64,000 bases of DNA. Origin: Rhodeus uyekii. Its lineage: Eukaryota; Chordata; Actinopteri; Cypriniformes; Acheilognathidae. Of this stretch, positions 1 through 12,040 are shown one piece after another. The notes under the pieces were generated by a model that ran no database searches, was not told the DNA's origin, and saw nothing but the letters and a program-made list of their open reading frames with translations. Position numbers and translations under genes: made by a program. The stretch spans positions 310,001 through 374,000 of the forward strand of contig JAWRVZ010000274.1 in assembly GCA_037043235.1 (NCBI GenBank). The letters run 5' to 3'. The first letter of the stretch is position 1. Every line of letters starts with the position of its first letter.

Positions 1-530
1 ATCTCACTCCCCGGTCCACCAGGGAAATGGCTGCTTCCATTGGCCGTTCCATGGCAGCCTGTGTGGCTACGGAGAGACATCTGTGGCTCAATCTTACATC
101 TTTAAAGGATAGAGAGAAAAACTTTATTTTGGACATACCTATTTCGCCTTCTGGACTTTTTGGCGACTCCATAAAATTGGTTGTCGATAAGTTCCAGGAG
201 GCAGCTAAACAGCAAGTGGCATTCAACCTCCTTTTGCCTCGCCGTCCTCAACCCTGAGCCAGCCACAGCCCCACAGCTCCTCACAACGGGCCACTCAGAG
301 GCAGAGTGTTGTAACCCGTCAGGACGTCAATATGTAACCATAGTTCCCTGAAGAGGGAACGAGATGCTGCGTCTTTGGCCTCAGCTCCTTGCATCTTCCA
401 GGCTTTGCTTCAGACACTCCTCTAAGCTGCCGTCACCAGTTTCCGGCGCGTTTTACTCACACTCGGTCGATCAATCGTTCGATCGTTTACATAGTGCTTC
501 ACGAGACTATCGTCCAAGTATTTCCCAAAG
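1..530 (+). mobile_element. DIRS-type retrotransposon, 3' fragment
   Basis: Bases 27-256 encode part of the DIRS gag-like protein (motifs WLNLTSLKDREK and SGLFGDS) that is also present, in fuller form, in the copies at 9745-12238 and 47184-51790. About 80 bases later comes the second half of the internal complementary region (GTAACCATAGTTCCCTGA, from about 336) followed by the terminal-repeat sequence GCTGCGTCTTTGGCCTCAGC. The reverse transcriptase, RNase H and recombinase regions are therefore deleted. The fragment is cut by the window edge at its left and ends at an LTR-like insertion near 530. It cannot transpose on its own. The assignment rests on similarity to the other copies in this window. 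Confidence 0.75.
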
Positions 531-894
531 TGTTCACATGAATCACATGCTACACACAACACAACTCACGGGAACAAGAAAGCGCACAGCCCGAGCGAAA
601 CTTGAAACCATGCGCAGTCACACGACTGGACAGAGTGCAAGAGCACTAGCTAACACTAGTCTTGTGCGAACAAACAGAAGACAAACAAGCGGAGCATGAA
701 TGTCTGAATTCCGACACAAAAACAAGACCAAACAAGACCAAAGTGCCGGGATTCGAACAACATGCCCGGCATATAAGACGATGTGATATAAGACAGAGAG
801 GAGAGCGGGCGGCATCGAGGCACGACAATGCAGTAGTGTCAAGGCTTTGTCATAGAACACGAGAAAACTAGACTGAAGTGACAGAACCCTGACA
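531..894 (-). mobile_element. Solo-LTR-like element, minus orientation
   Basis: Read on the minus strand the segment starts TGTCAGGGTTCTGTCAC and ends near GAACA, like the three better-defined solo LTRs at 27852, 55722 and 56871. AAAG(T) lies on both sides (527-530 and 895-899), which fits a 5-bp target duplication that has lost one T. The open frames in it (for example 618-917 minus) have no recognisable protein similarity and are probably chance. Confidence 0.45.
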
Positions 895-1153
895 AAAGTC
901 ATCATGAATTGTAACAATATTTCACAGTATCACTGTTTTTACTGTATTTTTTTTTAAATCAAATAAATATAGCCTATATAATTCTTTCAAAAACATAGAG
1001 AGATCAAAACGCAATACCTGACCACAATCTTTTGAACTGTATTGTAAGTATTGTTTGCAAAGGTTATCATTAGAGATTGTTATTGAAAATCCTAATTCAC
1101 GGTTCATATGAAGGAGAAAAGCTTAATACATTTGAACTCTGAAGTGCAGGTAC
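895..1153. other. rims2 intron, A/T-rich repeat fragment
   Basis: Contains a fragment of a dispersed A/T-rich repeat (ACTGTTTTTACTGTATTTTT at about 931), whose relatives occur at about 40880 and 54930. No gene is seen here. The downstream rims2 intron starts at 1153 with a GT donor on the minus strand. Confidence 0.5.
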
Positions 1154-1284
1154 CTTCTGTCGGGGAGGAAGTAAATTTTGACGTAGGGATTCCTAGGCCG
1201 CCCGTCTTCTCGTGAAGGCAGGTCTTTGGCACCCAGGACAGTGACGATGAGTTGATGTCCCACTTTATCGTACCACAGCTTGAC
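1154..1284 (-). CDS. rims2: rims2 exon: start of the C2A domain
   Basis: This 131-bp exon encodes VKLWYDKVGHQLIVTVLGAK, then DLPSREDGRPRNPYVKIYFL and PDR. It is the first part of the C2A domain of RIM proteins and is closest to RIM2 by the DLPSRED signature. On the minus strand the acceptor is CTGCAG|GTCAAG and the donor GACAGAAG|GTACCT. It enters in phase 0 after the exon at 13105-13214 (..GQLS) and leaves two bases of a codon. RIM C2A is a Ca2+-independent C2 fold; in the family it lies between the PDZ domain and the proline-rich linker of the active-zone scaffold. The next exon (SDKxKRRTKT in the family) must lie below base 1. An ATG-initiated reading frame continues upstream through the splice site, but that part is intron. 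High confidence on family and splice sites; RIM2 rather than RIM1 rests on residues across all exons. Confidence 0.93.
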
Positions 1285-1845
1285 CTGCAGGAAAAGACAG
1301 ACTATCTTAGGTATCTTAGGTAGTCTGTAAGGAAAGTTCATCTCAAAGGGTCCAGGGCAGCCCTGCAGAAGCGTCACCATGCTTGGCAGAACTTTCCTAG
1401 AGCAGGTGTACTACTAGCACACACCAACTAAATCAAGTTGACTACCTCTCAAGAAATTCACCAGGAAAAAAATAAAAAACAATTTTTTTACAAATACGAA
1501 ATTCAAACTATTTCTAAGCACTAAATCACATAGTCTAATACCACATTATTTCAGGGGGCTGACTTTTTGAGGTACTCAATATTCCAGGTTGAATACAGCT
1601 TCATTATCACAGAAAATTATTTTCATCTCAGTTTGTAAAAGCTTTTGTTTAAAGTAAACACAGTATTACACCTACTATGGGGCAAGACACTGTACTTAAA
1701 TTGAAATAAAAAACTATTAAAAACTTTTTTGAGAACTCATGCTGAATCGAAATATGACATTTTGGGGAACACCTCCAGCATGACAGCATCTGAAGCAAAT
1801 GTTAAAATCCAGTCCAATCCTGATTGCCATTGCGTCGTGACATAG
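1285..1845. other. rims2 intron, no feature seen
   Basis: A/T-rich intron sequence directly upstream of the C2A exon on the minus strand. It includes a polypyrimidine tract and CTGCAG acceptor at the exon border. Nothing else is recognised. Confidence 0.5.
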
Positions 1846-4046
1846 CATGTGGCGGCTCACCATGGAAGCTAAAAAGGTAAGCTGGCACACAACAGTATAA
1901 GCTTCAGTTCTTCAGAAAGCACTCTGTCATTTAACATTGTACATCCTATTTGGTGTTGTTTGTCCTGACCAAAGAAAGAAATTATGATGTGTGAAAAAGT
2001 TTACAAAGAAAGTGTGCCTCCCTGCCCCAGATACTTCATTGAAAGGGACACCAACGAGTTTTTGTTCTCTGCCTGGGAGAACAAGCAGCTCTTCACGAGG
2101 CTCAATGTGAACTTCTCCCTCCTTGTTTTGTTTGAGGAGATGGGCCATGATTGTGTTCCATGCAGTTTGGGACCCGAGTTTGCTGAGGCGGCACGCTGTC
2201 TCGAATCGTGGGGTTCGTAAATAGACCTTTCAGAAGTCGTCACATTTGAGATACAGAAGCCCGGTCTGTGGCTGCTTCCACCTAGAGCGAGAGCTTGAGT
2301 TCTCTAGTTCTGAGGAATTTAAAACTCTTAGCATCGAAGCGGGGGAAATTGAGATTCCCCCACTTATAAGGAGCTGGTTGAGGTTGTAACTTGTGCGGTG
2401 GCCAAACTTACCATGGAGTGGCCACGAGAAAAACAAGAAACTAAACAGACCAAGCAAGCTATATGTTTTGGTAAGGCAAGCACAACCTCTGTCTGGGATT
2501 ACCATTTTTTATGATCCACAAGTTGAGTTGTGTTACCATGCTTTCCTGCTTAGAGCCAACCAGCAAATGTGTATCTCGAAATAATGGGCTCAATAGAGAA
2601 CAGCTATGGGAGACTTTGGCATCTTATCTGCCCCCCAATGCTGCGTCATTCCTGAAAGCTGTGGCATTGACTACAAAGCCATGTAGAATAACTTCCGGCT
2701 TAGTAGGCAAGGCATATACGGCGACAAGACGTGCTGTTGCATCCTTGGATACTATGGTTCAAAATGCAGGCATACCAGGCAGACTTTCTAAGGGACATTG
2801 ATGAGGATGAAGGGGACATTAAAAAGCTAAATCGGGCCAACAAACTGTCAAGGAGATGGCCAGAGCCATCGGTCACACCATGGCAGAATTGGTGGCTAAA
2901 TAGAGCCATTTGTGGTTGAACCTTCTTTTTGACAATGCGATCAAGAGGTTTCAGGAGGTGAAATGTCAATCTGAGGGCGCCAGAAGCTCGTTCCTCCATG
3001 GAGCCCTCAAGAAATCATTGTTTCCCAACCACTTCTGGACACATCAGTCTAGCAAATGCAAACCACAATGTTCTGAAGTTCATCTGCAGAAAATCATCTT
3101 TGGTTGTACCCTGCCAGCCAACCGTTTCAGGACACTGATCTCAGTATTCACAAAACACCCAAGGTCAGTCTTGAGAAACTGATCCCTTAGTGAATTATAT
3201 AGAAGAGAGTAAACAAAATATATCTCAGTGGGCCCTGCATATGGTAGAAAAAGGGTAATGCCTTTTGACCAGCTGTACATGAGACCCCTGCAGTGGTGGC
3301 TTAGGACCAAGGTGTTTTCCCTGAGGAAACCCGCTCCTTATGATGCCTTTGTTCCCTGGCTATGAGAAAGAAACCTTGGCTCCGGTCCCAAGGCCCAGTT
3401 TTGGGAGTGCAGTGTCATCAGAAAACCATGACAACGGATACATTCCTCACGGCCTGGGGTGCAGTAATAGAAGGCCACTCAGTATGGGGTCTGTGGAGAG
3501 GGCATCATCTCTTGTGGCACATAAATTACCTGGAGATGTTGGCTGTATTTAAAGCTCTGGGGGCTGAGGTCCAGGAAATGGAGAGTCCACCCTGTGATGG
3601 AGTTAACGCTCTGGGGTCAACGTTTGCGCTGGCGTGTCCTGCTGAATTTTTTCCTCAACAGCAGAAACAACTTAAAATACTCCCATAATTTTTGGGCATA
3701 CAGATAAGTGTAAGAGATCATTATAAACTATAAAGGGTCTACTTGTATTTGTGTACACTCACAATAACAAAACTTTGTAAAATAGGGAAGAAGAAAAACC
3801 GGGCACGCTTTCTGCTGTCTCAGTCTTTGCAAACTTCTTTTGTAACACATTTCACAAAAATTAAAGATCTACCCTCAAAAGGAATCATCTCAGGTTACGA
3901 ATGTAACCACTGTTCCCTGAGAAGGGAGCAGGAAGCTGGGTCCCTTTGGCACACCTCCTGAATGCCTAAGATTGTCTTGCCTCAGACTATTAGAAGCTGA
4001 CACTGTTGTGTGCCAGGCTTACCATTGTTGCTTCCATGTTGTGCCG
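1846..4046 (+). mobile_element. Old degraded DIRS-type retrotransposon relic
   Basis: Several pieces in the expected order show an ancient DIRS copy of a divergent subfamily. At 2014-2135 PCPRYFIERDT resembles the gag N-terminus PCPRFITDRDT of the copy at 47184. At 2617-2730 the frame SYLPPNAASFLKAVALTTKP matches gag YLVPQSASSIKAPALPTKP. At 3221 there is a SQWALHMV-like stretch. At 3385-3560 an RNase H-region segment (MLAVFKALG, matching MLELLAVRRAL) is present. At 3890-3930 lies an internal complementary region (GGTTACGAATGTAACC). The ends form inverted repeats: about 1851-1904 (AAGCTGGCACACAACAG) against about 3991-4045. All frames are broken, and most of the RT and the recombinase are gone. 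Confidence 0.65.
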
Positions 4047-5544
4047 TAAATAATTAATTAAATAGAAATATTTAAAGAAAATCACAAAAAATAGTGAAAA
4101 AAACACATGCATTTCAATAAATACTATAATAGAATATAAATAAAAATACTATTTGAATGTACAGCCATGTTGAAGGCTTTAACATTAAACATTTTAACAT
4201 TAGACTTGTGTGATAAACTGTTTTATAACGATGCACAGATGAAGTTAGAAACAAAAGACCAGGAACAGATAAATCTAGTGAGTTTTACCCAATGGTCTTC
4301 ATTCATGACGATACCAGAAGGAAACTTTTAATGTAAATGTGTTTTTACTTTTATTTTACAAACTGAGGGATGATTTTGCAGTATGCCGCATCATTAAATA
4401 TATGTTAAACTGCATTTAACCCAAAATATTAAGAGGGTAACTACTTGTCTATGATTTCTGAAATCTAGCATGTTAGGCTACAGGAGAGAGGATTTGAAAA
4501 GTTGTTTGTGTGATTTGAGTCTGGGTTGTGGCCATTAGAGTGGAACATCTAAGGATGTGTCTGCCACATGTCTCATCCAATCACATGACTCAAATGTAGT
4601 CACAATTTTTCACATTTATTCTTTCAAAGAAAATTTCAAAGCCCAGCAATCTAAATCAAATAAAATATCACACAACAGACTAAACAAAGGAAATGAACAC
4701 GAAGTGAATTTTTAAAAAACTCTGTGATTATCTAATTTCAACCCAAACAGCTTTTAAAGTCTATCTGAAACGGGAATTAAATAAACTAAATATTCATTCT
4801 CATGCATATTACATAGTAAATTATTATTTTAAAAAAAACAATAAAAACAGGAAGGGCAAATACTGGAAGTTTATGAACATGGAGGACAAAAATATAAATA
4901 AAAAGATCATTAAATAATCAAATTCATTTGCAAACTTATTAATTTATCTTGAAATAAATAAATAACCATAGTTGAATAAATCTAAACTTAAATGTATAAT
5001 GTACCATTGAATAAACAATTCAATAAAAATGTACACACATTTATTTAGAAATAATTATATCAGTGTTAATCAGAAAAATTTGTTAAAATGTGCCTATATT
5101 TATTTAATTTTTATTTGTTAATAATATTTAATCTATCCAATTGCACAATTTATTCTGCAATAACATTTTAGTTGTATTTTTTTCTACACATTTTATTGCA
5201 TAGAAAAATATTATTTTTGTCTCATTTAATAACATTAGATTTAATTTCCAAGTGACAAAGTAAGCATTTAATTATATAATTTTCCGTACTTTGGTCCTCT
5301 ATGAACAATTCTCAAGTATTTATTGATAGTACCTTAATTCTCTGACTTCCAAGTATTTGCACTTCCAGATCGCAAGAACTACAATGCATCTTTAGAGTGA
5401 ACTTATTATTCTAAAAAATATTGCATGCAGCAAAGCAACAGAAAGTGCTCAATTCAGACTAGAGCAATCCAGGTAGCTTCCATTGCAAAAACAGCAGGGG
5501 AAAGGCTTCAGTCCAAACAAATTGTACCACCTGATTATTATACA
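4047..5544. other. rims2 intron, A/T-rich, no feature seen
   Basis: Very A/T-rich intron sequence with poly-A/T runs and short palindromic stretches. I see no coding potential, RNA gene or clear repeat ends. Confidence 0.5.
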
Positions 5545-6392
5545 GATGTATCGAGGTCTGTGATTTTATTTTAGCGATTCCAATTCCAATTCCCATTCTG
5601 CTTATTGATTCTGATTCTTATTGATTCCCAGTTTCAATCCTAATATGGTAAAAAAAATCATTTTGATTTCAAATATATTTATTCTGTCTTTTTAAAAAAA
5701 CAAACATTATGTTGCAGCTGAATATAAATTAACCATTAACATAATTCAGCAGCCTGAAGAACAACTAACTAATAAACTACAGTAATATATACATTTCAAA
5801 GAATACAGTAAGGAATACAATAAAAAATAAATAAGTCAATTAGCATTAGCACAAATTAATACTGCTGAACAAAGTTCAGAAATGTCAAATAACACTGCAC
5901 AGTCTTCTTTATAAATAAAACATATTAATTCTTATTACAGTTCTAAAAGTTATTCAGTTAAGAACGGTGAGTGATTATCTTTTTATTTTGTACTTTAACA
6001 GTAATCACAGACGGCAACAGGTTTATTAGGCTGCTGTTACAGAGGCATTTTTTCTCAACTGTTAACATTCACTTAAGACATATCTGACTGTGTTTATGAT
6101 ATTTTGACAATTTTGTGTGTCATATCTACAAGAAGAAGTGAAAGAGAACTCAATTCAGTAGTCGTTCACTATATGAGAGGCAGCTTTTTGTGCACTCGCT
6201 CTGTGCTCAGCAAAGAAAAAAGCACAAAAGGGCCGAATTGAGTTCTCTTCAACATCTTCTTACGCTTGAATAGTTTAAAATCACATTAAAATGTGCACAC
6301 AGGAATCAATAAGTGGAATCGAAATTAGTAACCTTGACCTTAAGTATCCGATTCCAGAAATGGAATCAATTTTCGATCCAACCCTAATCAGG
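5545..6392. repeat. Possible hAT-like nonautonomous element with internal hairpin
   Basis: Two ends carry inverted GATTCC/GGAATC-rich sequence (GCGATTCCAATTCCAATTCC at about 5573; GGAATCAATTTTCGATCC at about 6362), typical of fish nonautonomous elements of this sort. Inside, AGAGAACTCAATTC (6143) and GAATTGAGTTCTCTT (6236) form a hairpin of about 110 bases with further pairing (TTTTTGTGC with GCACAAAAG). No target duplication was resolved. Confidence 0.35.
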
Positions 6393-8601
6393 AAACAATC
6401 ATCTGAAAATTTAACATCAGAATTATCATAATCATTAGCGCCTCATTACTCTACTGAGTAATGAAGGATTGAGAAAGGTTTAAACAGTTAAAAAAATGAC
6501 TTATTTTGTGTTCGGCGGCAGAAAGAAAGTCGTATTGGTTTGCCAAAACAGTAGTTAGTGCATTTGGTACAATTTGTTTATTTATCTATGAGGCTTAGAG
6601 AAATGTTCTACATTGGAAAATGCAATATTATCTTAAAATGTGCCAATTAACATATTGTATCTCTTCATTGTAACACAGAACATAATATTTGATAGTATTG
6701 ACAAACCGAGCCTCTATTGCATTGATTGTCTTTTTCAGATATTGGACTAGCAAAACATGCATTAAATACAAAATAATTTCTTTGAACTGTAATGCAAATA
6801 TAAAGTTCCATGTTACATGACAAAGAATGAAAAATGTCTATAAAAAATCTGTTTAAAATTTAAAGAGCCTTCATTTAGTAAGATTCGTTAATTACAAAAT
6901 TTTGCCATTTAAACAAGGGTAAAAGAAAAATATCTTTAAACTATGAAAACAGGTATGCAGGTATATTCATGCAGAATATTTCAGATGGCCTTTCAATTAA
7001 TTAAGCAAAAATCAGACTGTAACAATGAAACGGCTCTTATAAATGATGGTTGTAAATAGCAGCGATATGACGTATAGCTTTGGGGGAAGAATAAAAACTG
7101 AACAAAAGATCAAGGGGGAGAAACTTGGAATGCTGCCTTTTTCCTGCAATGCATTTTCCGAATATGCACAGAGAGAGTAATGAAGGATTGAGAAAGACTG
7201 CCAGAAATGAAAGAAAAGATTAAAAAAGACTGAGCAGAGAAAGAGAGAGAAGTCTGATGATGTTACCTGGACCCTAGGGACAAAAGGCGTGGTTCTTCTA
7301 CTAAGGCATGGACTCTGGATAAGCAAAATTAACAAAGAAAACAAAAGCAATACAACTAAACCAAAACTGCACAGAGGCATACAAATTAAAACAACCCATC
7401 TGAGAAGAGATTTAGCCTAACTGAGTGACAAGAAAGCTTTTATTCATTTATCAAACTGCTCCATACTCAAACTATACAAGAACCTTATACCTGAATTAAT
7501 CTTAAGCCAAAATGTGATTCCTGAATAGTGTCAAACGATGATTCATATAACACAATGCAAGTATGATTAACATGAGCACATGTTGGTATGTACAGCTTGT
7601 GTTGAACACCTTTCATCTTTAATGCATTATAATGTTTCTCATTAATGTATACAGTAAACAACAACATTCAGCTATGATCAGTATATGCATGACTTTAGGA
7701 TAAATCTCCCTCATTTAAAAAAAAACAAAAAAACAAATTTACAACAGCGCAACCCATAGCGAGACACTAAAGTATCGCACAGACAAAAGAACAAATACAC
7801 TTCAGCGCAAAAACATAAAAAAGCACTTATTTTATTGTACTGTTAATATTAATTAGCGTTTCTCTCCACATTTATATAATATATTCATAGGTTTTGCTAC
7901 AAATCATTTCCTTTTTAAACAATTAAAAGGAACAATAACTGCTAATGGTTATCCATGCCTGAAGCAATTTACTATACTGTATGAAAGCACTAGCAACTAG
8001 ATGATACTTACCTCACAGACGTCTCAGGCGTACAGTTAGGACCACTGATAATGCACACTGAGTAAATTATTTATACGCTTCCCCTAAGTTTCAAACTTCT
8101 TCTACAATAGCTACCCCTTCAAGGAACTGACTTTATCTAACATCCTGATCCACCAACCCTGTGTCAGAGCTGACCTACAGAGTCTACGTCAATCAGGTAA
8201 CAAGCTTGAAAACTAATAATAAGTTTTCCGCTTTGGGACTCATTCCAGAATCCAGGCTTGCCTGTGACGGTCACTGTCTAGAGACTGACACAACTGTCTA
8301 GAATCACACAATACACTTGTCCCAAATAACAACTGCAAGATGTCATGAGATTTATGGGAAACTGACACAACGTCATTGTAAGGTCATATATATCTTGTAT
8401 TTTGCTCATTTAAGTTCATAGCATAGAACACCTGTAACATAAAATTACCTATTTAGCATCAAACAAACCTGATATACAAGTATTAAAATGAACTGAGTGA
8501 ACAGAAGTACAATTATAATACACTGACATAACCTAATTATGGTCTATTTAAAAGGGGGGAAAAAGCTTGTCATTAAGTTCTAAATGACTTAATATATTGT
8601 A
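6393..8601. other. rims2 intron, A/T-rich, no feature seen
   Basis: Intron sequence. The longest frame (7012-7380 minus) is low-complexity, hydrophobic and unlike any family I know; I treat it as chance. No other feature is seen. Confidence 0.5.
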
Positions 8602-9254
8602 CAGTAGAACCCTGACTTCCGAAACGCTCTACGTACGAAAAGTTCAATGTACAATAAAAGATTTCAGGGTTTTTTGCGCCTGAGTAGCGACAAAATGATC
8701 GAGATGCAAAAAACAAAATCTCGGCCGAGGCGACGATTTCTGAGTTTTGTTTTGAAATTCGCGCACCACTGACTCGGAAACTCGCACCAATCGTCCCGCT
8801 CTCCCCTTGGCTCTCTCCCGGCCAGTGTTGCCAGATTGGACTAAAGATTTCCAGGCCAACTACATCTTAAAACCCGCCAGGAACCCCCCCAATCTGGCAA
8901 CACTGCTCCCGGCTCTGACGCTAGCTTTCGCTGCAGCATCCTGCTCTCCTATTGGTCAGCATCGCGCCAACCAGCCTCTGCGTAGCGGCGTTCCTCTCCC
9001 ATTTCATTTCACGATGAAAGTGAAAGGGAAGAAGAGGATGCTCTCCATGGAGATGAAAAGGGAGATAATTGAGAAGTATGACACTGGGATGTGCTTGTCA
9101 TACCATACTGAATAAGCATAGCTTTATTATAAAAATTCGTAGAGCTTGGAACGGATTAGGCAATTTACATGTAAAAGCCTGACTGACTTACGAAAATATC
9201 GACTTACGAAGCCAACCTCGGAACGTATTTATTTCATAAGTCGGGGTTCTACTG
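8602..9254 (+). mobile_element. Tigger/pogo-like internally deleted transposon
   Basis: The element runs from TA|CAGTAGAACCCTGACTTCCG to GTCGGGGTTCTACTG|TA, giving inverted ends of about 16 bp and a TA target duplication, as in Tc1/mariner-pogo elements. At 653 bp it is far too short for a full transposase, but it keeps the first codons of one (9014-9115). This links the family of CAGTrrnACC-ended elements in this window to the Tigger/pogo group. Confidence 0.8.
9014..9115 (+). pseudogene. Remnant of Tigger-type transposase N-terminus
   Basis: An ATG at 9014 opens MKVKGKKRMLSMEMKREIIE followed by KYDTGM. This resembles the CENP-B/psq-type helix-turn-helix at the N-terminus of Tigger/pogo transposases (family pattern KRKxLSxExKxxIIExxExG). 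The similarity stops after about 26 residues, and a stop follows at 9113, so the rest of the DNA-binding domain and the DDE domain are deleted. The element is nonautonomous. The assignment rests on motif recognition only. Confidence 0.65.
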
Positions 9255-9637
9255 TATATAATATATTGAGCTCAAAATTTGAGCCACTTATGGAGTCCTA
9301 GTTGTGGAGTAAGGAAAATCCTCATACATTTTGCTAATTTGGATATTACCAAGACGTATTAAGATATGTTATGCTTGTAAATAAGAAACAGGGAGTATTT
9401 TAACTCCTATTGGTAATAAAATGTGTAATACTTAAGTGGAAATCGATGTTAATGTATTCTGTTCTGCTGTGTGACACCTCATGTTTTAAACTGTATTATA
9501 ATTATTGGGCATGGAGGTTTTATGACCTCATATCAAGAGAGATCACATGAAATTTCTGTATTTTTAAAAATGAATTTGTTACACTGCAGGGCAATCTAAG
9601 TTAACCAGTGAAATAGAAAAGCTGAAAAAATGTTGTA
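9255..9637. other. rims2 intron, no feature seen
   Basis: A/T-rich spacer between two TIR elements. Nothing recognised. Confidence 0.5.
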
Positions 9638-9752
9638 CTCTAATACCTTGAGATATGAGCTTCCCGACATACGAGTATTCTGAGGTACGAGCAAGCCTTC
9701 AAGCAATTTTTGGCCGGCAGAGGAACGTATTGTTTGTCCGAAAAGAAGGAAA

Positions 9753-10344
9753 TTGGACAAACGTTTTCTGCCAGTACGAGTCCTTCCCCCCCGCCGGGAC
9801 CTGCCCTTTATCCCGAATCTGCACACTGAGGTGTCCAGATCTTGGAGGAAGCCCGCCACCTCCAGAGTATTTATGCCACAAAATAACTCGTATGCTACTC
9901 TGGTTGGTGCGCGTGATTTTTGTTATGGCACGATGACGAGAGTGGAGGAGGCGCTTGCGAGCCACCTTTCTCCGCAATCGGTATCGTCGCTTAAAGTCCA
10001 GGCGTTGCCCAATAAACCGATGAGAGTTACTTCAGCACATGTGGGCAAGGCATGCAGCCAGCCAGGCAGCAACGTGTCTTCACACCACCGCCCTGCTTCA
10101 GGCCTATCAAGCCGAGTTGTTGGGGGATTTCGATGAGGGCGGAGGCATAGGCCCACAGGCTGTGGCTGAACTGAGGAAAGCCACAGACCTCGCTCTCCAG
10201 GCCACCAGGGAGACGGCCGCCTCTATTGGCCGCTCCATGGCAGCTTGTGTGGCCACAGAGAAGCATTTGTGGTTAAATCTGACTTCGATAAAAGATAGAG
10301 AGAAGAAGAAGGGTCCTAGAGCATTCACTTCAGGCGTTCCCTAG
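9753..10344 (+). pseudogene. DIRS copy B gag-like ORF, frameshifted
   Basis: Two overlapping frames together cover the DIRS gag-like protein. The first (to 10136) has LPFIPNLHTEVSRSW and SSLKVQALPNKPMRVTSAHV; the second (10039-10344) has ALLQAYQAELLGDFDEGGGI and GRSMAACVATEKHLWLNLTS. A frameshift near 10080 and loss of the start and the downstream GLFGD region break it. Its partner copy at 47450-48721 shows the same motifs in one longer frame. Gag-like proteins of DIRS elements probably bind the element RNA; that role is from family knowledge. Confidence 0.75.
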
Positions 10345-10419
10345 AAAACTGCCCTGGCGTGTGTGCTACACAAATACCAGAGGTCAGCTTCGAGAGGCTG
10401 GTTCCCCTAGTAGAATTTC

Positions 10420-10803
10420 TGACAGCATGGATATGTCTTCCAGAAGTATCTCAGTGGGTCCTGCGAATTAAAAAAGGGTATTCTATACAGTTCGGGTCTC
10501 GCCCGCCCAGGTTCAGCGGGGTCCTACCCACGGTGGTGGACCCCGAGCAGGCTCTGGTAAAAGGGGACATAGAACATGTAGCCCTCTCGGACAGAGAGTC
10601 AGGCTTTTACAGCCGTTACTTCCTTGTTCCCAAGAAGGATGGAGGATTGCAGCCCATCCTGGATTTGCACCTTCTGAATCATTCTGTCAAGAAGCTGAAA
10701 TTCAAAATGTTGACACTGAAGCGAATAGTGACGCAAATCAGGTCCGAGGACTGGTTCGTCACTATCGATCTGAAGGACGCATATTTCCATCCTTCCACAA
10801 CAC
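10420..10803 (+). pseudogene. DIRS copy B reverse transcriptase, N-terminal part
   Basis: The frame shows SQWVLRIKKGYSIQFGSRPP, SGFYSRYFLVPKKDGGLQPI, LDLHLLN and RSEDWFVTIDLKDAYFH, the N-terminal fingers/palm motifs of a DIRS/Ty3-like reverse transcriptase ending at the first catalytic Asp region (DLKDAYF). After FH the reading jumps directly to GPRLGEWRLHPEVVEQIW, which in the family lies after RNase H. The YIDD motif, thumb and RNase H are thus deleted. Not functional. Confidence 0.85.
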
Positions 10804-11070
10804 AGGAAGTACCTCAGGTTCACCTTTGGGGCAGGGGCCGAGGCTCGGGGAATGGAGGCTCCACCCCGAGGTGGTGGAGCAGATTTGGTTAAGGTTCGGC
10901 CGAGCACAAGTAGATCTGTTTGCGTCCGAGGAATCAACTCATTGCCCTCTGTGGTTTACACTTCTGCATCCAGCCCTGCTCGGGCTGGATGCCATGGTTC
11001 AGACATGGCCGAGGCTATGTCTTTACGCCTTTCTCCCGATTGCTCTGCTCCCGGGAGTTCTTGAGAGAAT

Positions 11071-11866
11071 TTGCCAGGACAAGGTCCGTCTCACACTGGT
11101 TGCTCCACACTGGCCGGGCAGAGTGTGGTTTGCGTATCTTGTATCCCTTCTGGACGGAGTCCCCTGGGAGATCCCAATCAGAGTGGACCTTCTGTCCCAG
11201 GCAGCGGGCTTGATTCTTCACCCCTGCCCAGAACTATGGAAACTGTGGGCTTGGCCTCTGAGGGGGCCCAGCTCATAGATTCTGGTCTCTCAACTGAAGT
11301 TGTTGAGACCATACTCCATTCCAGAGCTCCCTCCACGAGAAAGCTGTACGTCCTGAAGTGGAGACTCTTCACTTCTTGGTGCAGCGAAAAGCAGGTGAAC
11401 CCAGTTACCTGTCACAAAGTGCTGGAGTTCCTGCAGGATAGATTCGCTGCAGGGCTGTCCCCGTCCACCCTGAAGGTCTACGTGGCTGCCATTTCCACTT
11501 ACCACGTATCCCTGGGTGGCATGTCCATTGGCAGGGACCCCTTCATCACACACTTCATCCGTGGCACTATTAGGCTGAGGCCTGCAGTGCAGACCAAGGT
11601 TCCTACCTGGGACTTATCCCTAGTACTCCAGCGGTTGTCCCAGGCACCCTTTGAACCTTTGGATGAGGTTACCCATAAAGTTCCTGAAAATTTGTTCTTA
11701 TTAGCTATAACATCGCTAAAGAGAGTTGGGGATCTACAGGTGCTCTCTGTAGCTCCCTCCTGCCTTGAGTTTGCACCTGGGATGGTAAAAGCCTGGTAAA
11801 AGGGTCTTCCCCGCATACCTTTCTGCGGTTTTACCAGCTTGACCTCAACTCCGCTCCGGGAACACG
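11071..11866 (+). pseudogene. DIRS copy B tyrosine recombinase, internally deleted
   Basis: The frame 11071-11799 carries APSTRKLYVLKWRLFTSWCS, GLSPSTLKVYVAAISTYHVS and AITSLKRVGDLQ, the SAM-like core-binding domain and the first catalytic Arg region of a lambda-integrase-type recombinase. It stops after APGMVKAW. About 30 bases on, HTFLRFYQLDLNSAPGTRVL appears, which is the Tyr nucleophile region (RFY) that should follow HxxR. The HxxR segment between them is lost. The copy at 50022-51485 has the reverse pattern: it keeps HSTRS but lacks RFY. In DIRS elements this enzyme integrates the circular DNA form. Confidence 0.8.
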
Positions 11867-11929
11867 GGTCCTCTCGTAGTGAGCTACGAGACACTCGTCG
11901 GCCTTCGTCACTGAGGTGGCGTTGGTATA

Positions 11930-12040
11930 TCGTTCCCCAAAGCGTTCGACGCAGCGCGAGTTCCCTTGAAAGGGAACGTCTCAGGTTACGTATGTAACCA
12001 TAGTTCCCTGAGAGGGAACGAAACGCTGCGTCTTTGGCCT
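11930..12040 (+). repeat. DIRS copy B internal complementary region
   Basis: GTTCGACGCAGCGCGAGTTC CCTTGAAAGGGAACG is followed by GTTACGTATGTAACC ATAGTTCCCTGAGAGGGAAC. The first half matches the complement of a DIRS left end and the second half the complement of the right end (terminal sequence near 12205-12238). This region serves as the template that lets DIRS elements form a full circle without LTRs. Confidence 0.7.

Noticed and set aside
364..699. 111-codon plus-strand frame
   Set aside because: It runs from the DIRS terminal repeat into an LTR-like element; both are noncoding parts of mobile DNA.
7012..7380. 122-codon minus-strand frame
   Set aside because: Low-complexity Ser/Phe/Leu-rich frame in A/T-rich intron, without splice or homology support.
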